Origin: Platanthera guangdongensis
Lineage: Eukaryota; Streptophyta; Magnoliopsida; Asparagales; Orchidaceae
Direction: 5' to 3'
NCBI GenBank assembly: GCA_039583875.1
Contig: CM077153.1
Location: 115,378,568-115,442,567, forward strand
DNA: 64,000 bases
In this document: positions 44,580 through 54,922 of the stretch, one piece after another
How the letters are laid out: every line of letters begins with the position of its first letter
Numbering within the stretch: the first letter of the stretch is position 1
Made by a program: the position numbers and the translations under genes
Notes under the pieces: generated by a model
What the model saw: only the letters and a program-made list of their open reading frames with translations
What the model was told of the DNA's origin: nothing
Database searches by the model: none

Positions 44580-45668
44580 CAGTGTTTTCTTGTTGAAAAT
44601 CCTATATGTCTTACTATGACTACTGATCCTATAAAAATACCTTCAAAATATTTTTCACTAAACTTAGTTCGGTAATGCTTCCCATTATTAAGTGCGAAAC
44701 ATTTGCTTCCAAAGATTCTAAAGTAAGACACAGTCGGTTTTCTGCTCTTCAATAGCTCATAAAGGGTCTTACAATAGCTTTTGTTGATGAGTGCTCTGTT
44801 TTGAACGTGACAAGCCGTGTTGACTGCTTCAGCCCAGAAGTATTCCGAAAGTGAAGCGTCGTTCAACATGGTTGTACATGCTTCAATTAGGGTTCTATTC
44901 CTTCTCTCAGCAACTTCATTTTACTGTGGAGTGTGCGGGGAGGAAAACTCATGAAAGATACATTGACTTTCACAGAATTTTGTCATGACACCAGACTCAA
45001 ACTCTATTCCGTGCTCACTTCTGATTTTGACCACTGAGCAGTCCAATTCATTCTGAATTTGTCGGACAAAATTGGTGAAAGACTCGAAGGTGTCTGACTT
45101 GTGTTTCAGAAAGAACATCAAGTAAAACGCGAGCAGTCATCAACAATTACTAACGTATAGACCTTACCTCCTAAGCTGTGAATTGACATAGGACCGAATA
45201 AGTCCATATGAAATAAGTATAAGCTTTGTGAAGAATCCTTTTCAGCAATACCCTTGAAGGTAGCCCGTGTCTGGTTACCCATTTGACAGGAGTGACATGG
45301 ACTCTCTTTAAGACACTTAATGCTGGGGGCATCGCGCACTAAGTTATGAGAAAATAACATATTTAAGATTTTGAAATTAATATGTGCTAATCTCTTGTGC
45401 CATTGGTCACAAAGAGACGCACTATCTTTAGCGATAAAACAAACTGATGTAGAATTGTTTAATCAAAAGAAATTTAAACAGAAATATTTCTGCTCCGAGT
45501 GCCTCTTAAAACCGTCTCCAGATTTGCAGACGACTTTATCAAACACTTGTATTTGCAGAACTCAACGATGTAGCTTTTGTCACATAGTTGACTTATGATT
45601 ATGAGATTATGATGTAATCCTTCAACATAAGCAACGTCTGTGAAAGAGACTACGCCGTTGGATATCAT
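44579..45668 (-). pseudogene. pol: SIRE GAG-pre-integrase and integrase
   Basis: Fragments in several frames read HHNLIIISQLCDK (45668-45474), SPCHSCQMGNQTRATF and LFHMDLFGPMSI (45360-45118), then IRSEHGIEFES and PHTPQ (45121-44921), and FWAEAVNTACHVQNRALI (44869-44579). These are the zinc finger and D-D-E core blocks. The N of the canonical DNG/DHG motif region is altered (SEHG). Confidence 0.85.
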
Positions 45669-45840
45669 ATCGTAACCTTTTGTTGTTCCCCTGTCTGACC
45701 CTCCAAAGATAACTTTTGTCTGTCTTTGACTGAGGTATAGTCACGCAAAAGGCTTCTTGTCCCGGTCATGTGCCGAGAACATCCACTGTCCAAATACCAG
45801 ATCGGGGGTCCATTTGTCTTTGGACATTCCTGCAAAAACA
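45669..45840 (-). pseudogene. pol: SIRE aspartic protease
   Basis: WYLDSGCSRHMTGTRSLL contains the D-S-G active site of SIRE-type proteases (codons at 45782-45790). The frame soon breaks near 45720-45760. Confidence 0.8.
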
Positions 45841-45942
45841 GATCATTTTACCTTAGGAACCCAAACGTATTTGGGACCTTGGTTTCTGGTCAGCTTAACA
45901 CCACTATGAACATTAACCTTGCGAGTGGTCGGTCTCGCATAG

Positions 45943-46707
45943 CTAACTTGTGGAGTTACAAAATTTTGCAGGGTTGTACCAACAATCTGCTCCAAAGTGA
46001 CCAATTTTGTCGCAGCAGCAACAGTCAAATATATTGTACCTCCTTTTAAACTCTTGCTTTACCCTCTGAACGTGAGGTCTAGCAGGGGTAGCATTTTTAA
46101 AGGTAGAGGCCTCCTGGTTGCAGCATACACAGGGGCTTCCCATCTCCTTAGCTTTAGGCTCAACAGATTTAGCTTTCAGTGCCTTCTTATTGTTATGCCC
46201 GTGTACATACGAAACATAACTCTTCATTTGAATCTCCTCAAACGGTGCCTTGAACACGCTGGCACCAAAGTCACGGGGACGGGTCCATCCCTGGTATCTA
46301 TTCTTGGGCTCTACATGAGTAGGCCTTGCATGATGACCATAAGATGTCTCAAGGTCAAACTTATTCGTTGAGAAGATCACCTTCCTGAACGATGGTTGAC
46401 TCATGGGTGCCTTCCCCTTTTCTTTGGCGCTAGCCTTCTTGGTAGCCTTACCCTTTCCACCGACGTGGCCAAGACCACTTCCCTTTTTCTGAGCTGAGAA
46501 CTCATAAATGAGAGAGAGAACAGTCTTTGGCTTGGAGAAACTCTTAACGAGTTTTCTCTCCACCGCGTGCTTTTCTTCTAGCTCATCAAGATATTTTTCT
46601 TTCAGTTTTAATGTCTCAGCAGAGCCCTTGAGTTCCTCTTTCAAGGAGTGGGCTTCATCTCTGAGAGGAAGTAATCGTGCAATTTCTTCCTTCAGATTTG
46701 CTTCCAC
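45943..46707 (-). pseudogene. gag: SIRE gag C-terminal region with coiled coil and zinc knuckle
   Basis: The frame starts in a Leu/Glu/Lys heptad-rich coiled coil (LKEEIARLLPLRDEAHSLKE…), continues through a basic segment and ends in CCCCDKIGHFGADCW, a CCHC knuckle. A long gag with a coiled coil and second knuckle is a SIRE/Maximus trait. Confidence 0.8.
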
Positions 46708-47085
46708 TGCTTTGAGGGAGTCAATCTCTTTTACCTGCTTTCGGACGGCCTTGCATCATTTGTCGAAAGCCTTTAACAGGTGCTCGTGCTGAGCCATCAA
46801 CTCTGATTCATCCTCATCAGAAGAGTAGTCTTCGTGACCATTAGAGGACGTTTCGGATTCTGAGAGAATGGTGTGCGAGTTTAACTTCCCATGGTATTCA
46901 GAGTCGCCCACTTCCTCATCAGATTGAGTCATAAGCCCAAAGTAAGCTTCTTTATTTTCAGAGCTCGACTCACTCGAGTCACTGTCGCTGAGAGTCTTCG
47001 ACTTTTTGGTGACGAAGCTCTTTTCTTCTTTCTTCTTCCCTTTGAAGGATTTCTTCTTGTCCTTCCTGAAGCCATCCTTCTTCTT

Positions 47086-47436
47086 TTAAGGACACTCCGC
47101 AATCATGCAATCTGATTTATTGCAACAGTAGCAAACAACGTCAGAGGAAAACTGTTTGTTCGGTTTGGATTTGTGCCTGTCCTCTTTGTTGTAGCTTTTC
47201 GTTGTTCGATCACCGTCACGACGTGATATTCTGAAGTCTGAGGAGGATGACTTATTCTTCATTTGTCTCCTCTTGCTCAGCAGCTTCTTGAACTGCTTGG
47301 AGATGAGGAAAAACTCTCCATCCGATAGCTCGGAGCCATAAGTGCTTGGCTCAGAGTCTTCTGAAGTGTCAGGAGCTCGTGTCCTTACAGTTGACACAAC
47401 TATAGATTTTCTTGACCCTTCCGCCTTCAGAGCCAC
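47086..47436 (-). pseudogene. gag: SIRE gag middle region with zinc knuckle
   Basis: Ser/Lys-rich sequence with DGEFFLISKQFKKLLSKRRQ ends in CYCCNKSDCMIAECP, a CCHC-like knuckle in which the His is replaced (D-C at the H position). Confidence 0.75.
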
Positions 47437-47582
47437 AGACTTTTCTCTGCTAGACGTTTGTTGTTCTGCTCCTTCTTACATGTATTCATTTGAAGCTCAT
47501 AGGAGAACAACTTTCCGAACAGGTTCTGTGGATCTATCTCTTGCAGCTTCCCAAATTCTCTAATGACAACCACCTTGGTGTC

Positions 47583-48128
47583 TCATTCCTTAGTCAGGGA
47601 TCTTAGAAACTTGTCGTTGAATTCGCTCTTAGTGAACGTGAGGCCATAGTTCCTGAGGCCGTTGACGATCTTGAAAAAGTTTTCGAAGCATTTAGCAATG
47701 GAATCATTTGCACCTTGCTTGAATGCTTCGTACTCCTGGTTCAACAACGATCTGCGATCGTCTCTCACTTCTTCAGTGCCTTCCATCAGAACAACAAGAC
47801 AGTCCCACATCTCTTTAGCAGATTTGCAGTGCAATAAGTTCTGGAGCATTGAATCGTCCACTGCGCTTGCTATGATATTCTTTGCCTTCTTGTCAAGCGA
47901 GACTGAGACAATCTCATCCTTAGTAAGATCCATCATCTTTTTTGGAATCATGATTGCTGGATTTTTCGTTGAAGCTTGTGTCGGGATGTGTGGTTCTTCT
48001 TCCACTATCTGAAAAATCCTCGGATCAATAGCTTCCATGAAGAACTGTACTCGTTCTTTCCACATGAGAAAGTTTTCCTTGGTGCATACCAGTAGCTTCA
48101 TATATGACATGTCTTTGCTTCGATCCAT
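47583..48128 (-). pseudogene. gag: SIRE gag N-terminal domain
   Basis: ATG at 48128 lies 71 bases downstream of the PBS. It is a UBN2-type gag domain: FLMWKERVQFFMEAID, AVDDSMLQNLLHCKSAKEMW, RRSLLNQEYEAFKQGANDSI, FLRSLTKE. It stops at 47583 and the next gag part is in another frame. Confidence 0.85.
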
Positions 48129-48198
48129 GATGAATATGCGGGATCTTTGAACGCTAGATCAGAGATCTTGTTCAAGGTGTTAGCCTTATCGAACAAAA

Positions 48199-48214
48199 CG
48201 CCCCTCTGATACCA
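48199..48214 (-). other. Primer binding site of SIRE element
   Basis: On the minus strand TGGTATCAGAGGGGCG follows LTR end ACTTTCA by two bases; Met-tRNA type. Confidence 0.88.
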
Positions 48215-48216
48215 AT

Positions 48217-50248
48217 TGAAAGTATCTAGCGTCTACCTAAATCACTTAGAGGAGGGTGAATAAGTGATGTTTGTGTCTTTTTGCGGAATAAAAATTATCT
48301 AAAAATTCATGCACACAAACACAGATTTATAGTGGTTCCCCGTATTGGGTACGTCCACTGTCCCGCCTCGCCTATCTAGCACGAAGGGATAGATTCAGCT
48401 ACTTCACCTTGCTCTGATTTCGTCAAATCTTACAACTCAGAGCAACGCTCCTACACCTCGGAGAACAAACTCCTACTCCTCGGAGAACAAACTCCTACAC
48501 CTCGATCCACAATCGGATCTACAACTCGATCCACAAACCGAATCTACAATCTCGATACACAAACAGATCTACAAATCTCGATCCACAAACGGATCTACAA
48601 ATCTCGGAGACAAAGCTCATACAATAGTAAAAACAATCTTTACAATCAACAATAGAGATTTATACTTTCAGATCTGAATTCTGCAAGAATCTCCTTTCTT
48701 GAAAACTGAAAGTCGATGATGAAGGTTGAGAAAGAAAACAGAGAAAACTGGATCTGAAATCCTTGGTTCCGACACGATCAAGTAGATGTTGAAGAAGCTT
48801 TGAATCTTAGATCTGTCGAATCTCTTCTTCTTTTGAATCGCTGGATCGAGAGAAGAGCGGCAAAGAAAAACATTGATGAAGCTTCTCCCGAAATTAGAAA
48901 GTGCGATTCTGATTCTTATTGCTGTAATTATTCTTATAATTATTAGGGTTAGCGAAATCCTATGAACGGACTATTTATAGATCATCTTCTAATAGTCATA
49001 AGTCATTGAGGAAAGATTCTCGTGGATTAATCATGAGATACTTAGATTAATTTGAAATCCCGTCAGACTGCTTAAGAAGAATTTTCTGCAAGTTCATTTC
49101 TCGAGAAAAATTAGATTTCTCGAGAAATCATTTTCTTTCTCGAGAAAAGGCACGACCTTCTCGAGAAAAGACTTAACGAAAATTCTTTGAAATGAGAACC
49201 TGATTTCTCGAGAAGGATAGTATTTCTCGAGAAAAATACTTAGCGCAAATTTAGAACTGAAGTCAGATTTCTCGAGAAATCAATTGCTTTCTTGAGAAAT
49301 GACCCGACCTTCTCGAGAAATTCACTTGATGAAAATTCTGTGAACTTAAAGACTTATTTCTCGAGAAAGGACTTGATTTCTTGAGAAGGATTTTTTGCAA
49401 GTCCATTTCTCGAGAAGAATTAGATTTCTCGAGAAATCATTTTTTTTCTCGAGAAAAGGCACGAACTTCTCGAGAAAAGACTTAACGAAAATTCTTTGAA
49501 ATGAGAACCTGATTTCTCGAGAAGGATAGTATTTCTCGAGAAAAATACTTAGCACAAATTTAGAACTAAAGTCAGATTTCTCGAGAAGAATATGATTTCT
49601 CGAGAAATGAATTGCTTTCTCGAGAAATGACCTGACCTTATCGAGAAATTTATTTGATGAAAATTCTTTGAACTTAAAGACTTGTTTCTTGAGAAAGGAC
49701 TTGATGTCTCGAGAAATATAATTGGCTTCTCGAGAAACAGTTTTGATTTCTCGAGAACGACTTTCCTTTCTCGAGAAATGAACTTGGTTTCTTGAGAAAT
49801 ATACTGGGCTTTTCTCGAGAAAATAAATTGGAGTATTTTCAGACAATTTCCCGAGAAGTCTTATGGTTTCTCGAGAAATGTACTTATACTTCTCGAGAAA
49901 TACATGTCATTTCTCGAGAAATGGACTTAGAATTTTTTTAGAAAAATTTTCTTTTCTTTTTTGTTGAAACCAACAACCCTTGCTTTCTTCCATTTCTTTA
50001 GTACTTGAATATGAAGTGTATCCCAATAGAGAGGTTACACATGAGTCAACAACATGGATCCCACAATGAGAGATTACATTGCATGATCCTGTGCTTGGTG
50101 ACTCATTGTAAACTGACATTGGTCTACACTTAACAATAATAACCTGCAAGCACTCAACTAAAATACAACATCAAATGCAAACTTAATTCATCTTAGTTCA
50201 AGGATGACTTCATACAAATCTGAGTTATTGTGGATACAATACCCAATA
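48217..50248 (-). repeat. 5' LTR of SIRE element
   Basis: This 2032-bp LTR is longer than its partner, largely through an internal 309-bp duplication (49088-49396 and 49397-about 49705). About 26 exact CTCGAG palindrome cores lie at 49095-49920. About 17 substitutions in the first 265 aligned bases by eye. Confidence 0.92.
49088..49705. repeat. 309-bp tandem duplication inside the SIRE 5' LTR
   Basis: GCAAGTTCATTTCTCGAG at 49088 recurs as GCAAGTCCATTTCTCGAG at 49397, and the following about 180 bases align with few changes. The other LTR has one copy. Each unit carries about ten of the CTCGAG palindromes. Confidence 0.85.
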
Positions 50249-50253
50249 GATAA

Positions 50254-50660
50254 TGATCTTGACTGAGATCCACCAAGAAGGGAAGGAACTTGATGGGCCG
50301 AACCCTAGGGGGGAGAGCCTAGAAGTGGTCGAACTCCAGGAGGGGGGGGGGAACTCTTCGGGTTATAAGGATTGGGAGAGGGTGAGGGAGTTGTGGTGGA
50401 GAATAGAGGAAGGAAGAGGGGGAGAGGTGGTGGCCGAACACAAAAGGGAGAGAGGGGGGGGGGCAAGGATGGGGAAGAGCAAAGGGAAATCTCAATTAGG
50501 GTTAACTTTTCTTTTCATCATCTTGCGCCGAGGGCAGAGGTTGTAGCGTCGATCAACAATGTCTTCGCGGCGCCGCAAGTCCTTGGTTGGAGAGGGCGAG
50601 GGATCTTCTGTAAGCATGCCAGCACCATCATCAACATGTCGGGGGTCGTCGTTTCCATCA
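50254..50660 (-). repeat. Gypsy-1 5' LTR, piece 2
   Basis: It resumes at TGATCTTGAC and matches the end of 9148-10325, except that about 185 bases including the TATA-like box are missing (junction near 50516-50522). It ends TTTCCATCA then CTCTG. Confidence 0.9.
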
Positions 50661-50665
50661 CTCTG

Positions 50666-52757
50666 TCTTTTTAAACTATTGATCCAAGACATTTAAAACA
50701 CTCACAACGAGAAATATCTTGATCACCCAACTTAATAACGAAGCCATGCACCCTTCTTTCACTGCTAAATTTAAGGTCCATATACTCCGCCTTTGCCCTG
50801 CTCAACGTAAAATCCTTCCTTTTAAATTGTCTCTCCAAGATTCATGTTTTGCGTTTACACCCTTGCCCGTCTCATCGACCAAAACGATATCATCTACAAA
50901 TAATAGACGCCAAGGTATTACTTGTTGGATATGTCTGGTGAGCTCATCTATGATAAGGGTAAAAAGATAATGACTTAATGCTGAACCTTGATGTAAGCCA
51001 ACAAAATAATAGACGCCAAGGTATTACTTGTTGGATATGTCTGGTGAGCTCATCTATGATAAGGGTAAAAAGATAATGACTTAATGCTGAACCTTGATGT
51101 AAGCCAACAGTGGTAGAAAATTTTCGTGTTAATTCTCCAGATGTCCTCACCCTTGTCACTGAATTTGTATTCATATCTTTGATTATGTCAATGTATGATA
51201 CATTTACACAATTCTTTTTTAAGATTCTCCATAAGATTTCTCTTGAAACTCTATCATAATCCTTCTTAAGATCGATGAACTGCATATGCAAATCTTGTTT
51301 TCTTTCTCTGTAGTTGTCAATGAGTCTCCTCAAGAGATGTATAGCTTCCATGGTCGACCGCCCTGGCATGAATCTAAATTCATTCTCCGAGATATTAGTC
51401 AAGCAAAACATATATCGTCTTGCGCAACCGTTTTTTCATTTTTCATCTTCTTTAGAGCATTATTTACCTCTGATACTTGAATTTTACGATAAAACTTTAT
51501 GTTTCTATACTTCCCCGATTTATTTAACTCTTTCAAGTTCAATTCATTGTCTTTTGTTTAATTATATAGTTGGTAAAAGTACCTTTTTCATCGCTCTTTA
51601 ATATCTATATCATCCGTCAAAACTGTATCTGTTTCATACTTTATTCATTTTGCTTGAATCTCTTGTCTTTCTTTCTTTAGCTCGAGTAATTTTATATATG
51701 TCACGCTCTACATTTTTGGTATCTAATCGCTTATAAAAGTTTTCATAAATATGATTTTTTGTTTTACTTACTGCATGTTTAACTTCTTTTTTGGCGACTT
51801 TATACCTGACTAAGTTTTCATCATTCCTATAAGCATATAGTGATTTATAACAAGTACGTTCTTTTCACTTATCCTTAAATGTGAAGACATAACTTCCCAT
51901 GAGACACTAGGATCAACATAATGGTTGTCAACTAGTTGTTCCATAACCGCTGTCTTGAATGCAACCTGTTTTTTCATCTTCAAGTTCTACTATTGAATTT
52001 TTGGCCATATTTTTGTTGTTCTTGTCTTAAATTTATTATATTTAATTATATGTCTAACACCACTAACCTATGTTGTGTTGTCAAACTTTCTCATGCTATA
52101 ATTTTGCAATCCTTACAAATCATTTTATTCATTTTGCGAGTCATAAAATAATCAATTTGTGTCTTATTTGGTTCACATTTAAATATAATTAAATTTTCTT
52201 TACTCCTGAAAAACTTATTTGTCACAATTAGCTCATGTGCTATGACAAAGTGTAAAATATTTCGTCATTTTTCATTTCTTTCTCCATATCCAAATCCTCT
52301 ATGAACTGTTGTATAATTTATATTTTTCTTTCCTATATGTCAATTTCACTCTTATCCAATGAAAATTTTCTCTATTTGTGAGATTTTCCTTACTAAATCA
52401 TTTAAGTCTTCCCAAAATTGCACTTTAATAGTTTCACTTAATCCTACTTGTGACACATAAGCACTGATCACAATAATAGTTTTCTTTCCTATAACTAATT
52501 TAAAAGCTAAGATTCTATCACAATTTCTACTTACCCCAATAACTGTATCCCTCCAAATTGTATCCACAATAATACCTACTTCACAGTTTGTTTTATTTTT
52601 CCCGTGTAGCATAATTTAAAACCTGAATTATCTAAAAATTTAGATTTCTCACCCACCCATCTAGTCTTTTCCGAACATAAAATATTTATCATTCTCCTAA
52701 TCATCATATACTACTTCCATCGTTTTTCCCATTAGCGTACATATATTCCAACTTCCA
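50666..52757 (-). pseudogene. RTE LINE endonuclease and reverse transcriptase
   Basis: The APE-type endonuclease starts near 52757 (GSWNICTLMGK), continues with CEVGIIVDTIWRDTVIGVSR, VISAYVSQVGL, FWEDLNDLV and KIFIG (52612-52352). RT blocks are ENEFRFMPGRSTMEAIHLL, FIDLKKDYDRVSREILW, LHQGSALSHYLFTLIIDELT (51411-50944) and LFVDDIVLVDE (near 50870-50900). Between 52350 and 51420 it is badly decayed. A 106-bp tandem duplication precedes the VDD box. Confidence 0.85.
50897..51108. repeat. 106-bp tandem duplication in the LINE RT
   Basis: AATAATAGACGCCAAGG at about 50900 recurs at 51006 and the whole 106 bases appear identical by eye. It duplicates the codons from the HQGSALS block to WRLLF, just ahead of the catalytic VDD, and shifts the frame. 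Confidence 0.9.
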
Positions 52758-52829
52758 AACCTAAGTCGGTCACAATTCCTATGACATACTATTCTAGGAC
52801 ATCTAATATGTGAAGATTTTTGCTTATTT

Positions 52830-52992
52830 AACACTACACCCAAGTCCTCTTGGAGGTGCAGTGATCCTTGCTAAGAATTCGCATTCAGACCATATGACAA
52901 GGACTTTTTCAAATTTAAAACTACACCCAAGTGCTGGAAATGCAATGGTCCTTGCCAAGACGCCGCATTCAGACCTTGCGACGCTTTCCTTG
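52830..52992. repeat. Two about 87-bp repeats in the LINE 5' region
   Basis: CTACACCCAAGT…GCATTCAGACC occurs at 52834 and again at 52921. Tandem repeats in the 5' UTR are common in LINEs and may act as promoter units. Confidence 0.75.
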
Positions 52993-52993
52993 G

Positions 52994-53165
52994 GGATATA
53001 ACTGATTTTTTAGAAAAAAGTATCGTTTTACCCTAAAAAATGACAGGTCGACAGACTCAAACATGTTGCCAGACATGTCAGAGGACATTTAAAATAAGCA
53101 TGATGCCTGACAGAGAAAGCAAAAAACACTGGGCTTGCACCGATAAGGAGTGAGCAGCGAGCATC
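52994..53165. repeat. Unit 2 of the 358-bp repeat, right part
   Basis: It matches 8248-8404 (TTTTTTAGAAAA…CACTGGGCTTGCACC…GAGTGAGCAG). With 8405-8570 it restores a whole unit and gives the LINE insertion site. Confidence 0.82.
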
Positions 53166-54051
53166 GAACAATTTGCTTCAACAAGAAGGCTCAGGAGTAT
53201 CGCCGAATTGAGAGACCAACATGATCTGGGAGTGTGAATGGCTAGGGCTCCTCAAAGAGTGGGTCATGCGTTTGGTGAGGTGGATGATAGGGGTTGTCGT
53301 GGCTCGATCGCGTGTTTGTTAAGGAGACCAATTGCGCGACCAGGGACGGTAGCAATATGGTGCAATAGAAGGGCTTGTTGAAAACAGATTAGGTAGGGTG
53401 GACCAATTATAAAAAAGAGGATGACAAGGATTCAATACAAACTCAAGAGGCATGTAACCGCTGTAAATTTAATTAAAGAAAATAATATCAAATTGCAGTG
53501 TCTGATCGCGACTATTATTTGTTTGCATTGTCGGTGTATCGAGATACCTAATTCTCTTTGTCAATTTTATGCATACTTTAATTAATGTTAGGTAACATAA
53601 AAATGTTATATATTTTAAATTCAATGCGTTTTGAAACTTCAAACGGGGCGTAGCACACTAAATTAGGAGGGTTTTATGGGTGTAGCCGAATTTGTAAATA
53701 TAGAGAATTTATTTAATTTCCCTACTACCATAATAAGCGCCTCTTGGTATCACGCATTTCTTCCTCTAGGTTAAGTAAAAACTGCATGAATTAGCTTTTC
53801 CTCCAAGCTGAGTGAAAAGAAACTGCCTCTCCTTTCCCCCTCTCGCAGACGACATACACAAACGCTCTCAGAGGCATTCATTTTCGCTTGCTCCAGCAGT
53901 TTGACGATGCCTCCACAGTAGCAAATCCCTCTGCATCTCCATGTTCTAGTTCGTCAACGCCAGAAGCGAATATTTAGTTGCAGGTCACATCGTTTTTCCT
54001 CGACTTTTCCCCCTCTTGCTCCAGTCGTCGACGAAACAACGACAGTAGCAG
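53166..54051. other. Unassigned sequence
   Basis: A GC-richer stretch (53166-53400) is followed by AT-rich sequence and a pyrimidine-rich stretch (53760-53930). No ORF or repeat that I recognise. Confidence 0.45.
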
Positions 54052-54746
54052 TGTTAACCCGAATCTTGTCATGGTGGGCAGCATCAGACACTGCCGGTCA
54101 TAAAGCAATTGGTGGACACTTGAGATGTTCGCGGGAACTCTCCAAGTGATCGCACACTCACAATAAGTATCCGACAAGAGGTCACACACTCTTCGAGTAC
54201 TCCAACAATCCATCAAGGGAGCCGTGGCGAGCACTCATCGAGAGCTCGCGCAGACTCTTCTACTCGACAGCAGCGCACACGGTTACGCGCGGTCTCTTCT
54301 CTCACCCTCACTGCCCGACTATTCGTGTACCACAGGCGGCCGCGCATTTAATACCGCATTTAATAGAGAATTAAATGCCCCAACTGTTCAGGCAACCTAC
54401 CCTCGCGTACAAATAGGGGGTCTGGGTTGCTCGAAATGGAGGAGAGAAAACTCAACCCATAATCTACCCTGTTGTAGGTGCGAACACTGAGTTCGTCTCC
54501 CGGTTGCTCTTATTTTCTCTCTTCTTCCCTCTTGTACTCGCCACTACCATTGTAATCTTTTGTACCGAGCAATAACATTGCCTGCCGCAAGTGGTGCTCG
54601 CCGCTACCAGCCGCTCCTATTTTCTCGTTCTCTTTCTTTTGCTTGATAAGTCTTTGCATGGCTAATAACCGGTCGATTGCGGCTCCGATCTCTCTGTCGA
54701 ATTCCCCAATCAGTCGTGTGTGGAGATCTAGGTGACAAATTTTGCA
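54052..54746 (+). repeat. Possible LTR of the Tat-lineage element
   Basis: The stretch starts TGTTAACCCG and ends TTTTGCA upstream of Tat pol. It has a TATA-like TACAAATAG near 54407 and a T-rich CTCTTGTACTCGCC…TTTTGTACCGAG block reminiscent of Tat LTR ends. No second copy was found and no PBS is clear, so this is tentative. Confidence 0.25.
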
Positions 54747-54922
54747 TCAATAGTTCGAACACGCAACCTTCAGATTCAAGCGACCGGAGAAACTGCCTAG
54801 CACGCGGTTAAGCAAGCAGTGCCTGCCTAGGGTCCTTCAGGGAGAATGCCACCAAGAGCTCCCCAAAGTGCGTGGACACTCGGGGGTGATCGCAAGTTGT
54901 CACGAACACTCAAGAGCGATTT

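Larger units (their letters stand above)
37781..50248 (-). mobile_element. SIRE/Maximus-type Ty1/copia retrotransposon with env-like ORF
   Basis: This 12.5-kb element sits in the gypsy-1 5' LTR. LTRs are 37781-39470 and 48217-50248. Right-flank GATAA (50249-50253) is an imperfect match to left-flank GGGAA (37776-37780). Minus-strand order is PBS, long gag with two zinc knuckles and a coiled coil, protease, integrase, RT, RNase H, then an extra ORF before the PPT. That layout and length are typical of the SIRE/Maximus (Agrovirus) lineage. Many stops and frameshifts show it is dead. Confidence 0.92.
9148..50660 (-). mobile_element. Gypsy-1: chromovirus Ty3/gypsy element, host of nested insertions
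   Basis: Both ends are TGATG…CATCA, flanked by the 5-bp duplication CTCTG (9143-9147 and 50661-50665). The RTE LINE continues on both sides. Minus-strand order is 5' LTR (37193-37780 plus 50254-50660), PBS (37174-37189), gag, protease, RT/RNase H, integrase with chromodomain-like end, PPT, 3' LTR (9148-10325). Two insertions split it: SIRE copia in the 5' LTR and gypsy-2 in the integrase. About 18 substitutions are seen in the first about 255 aligned LTR bases by eye, so it is not recent. Confidence 0.92.
50666..52993 (-). mobile_element. RTE-type LINE, 5' part
   Basis: This is the remainder of the LINE at 8571-9142. Minus-strand order is a 5' region with two about 87-bp repeats (52830-52992), endonuclease, RT. 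The RT block CECFKCLGSIV ends at the gypsy-1 insertion and DKDVTYRIQAGW resumes at 9142. The right flank is unit 2 of the 358-bp repeat. Confidence 0.88.

Noticed and set aside
38650..49920. TTTCTCGAGAAA as heat-shock elements
   Set aside because: A heat-shock element needs TTCnnGAA; here four bases separate TTC and GAA.
8567..52998. A clear target-site duplication for the LINE
   Set aside because: Only ATAT is shared at the two ends in AT-rich sequence; too short to claim.
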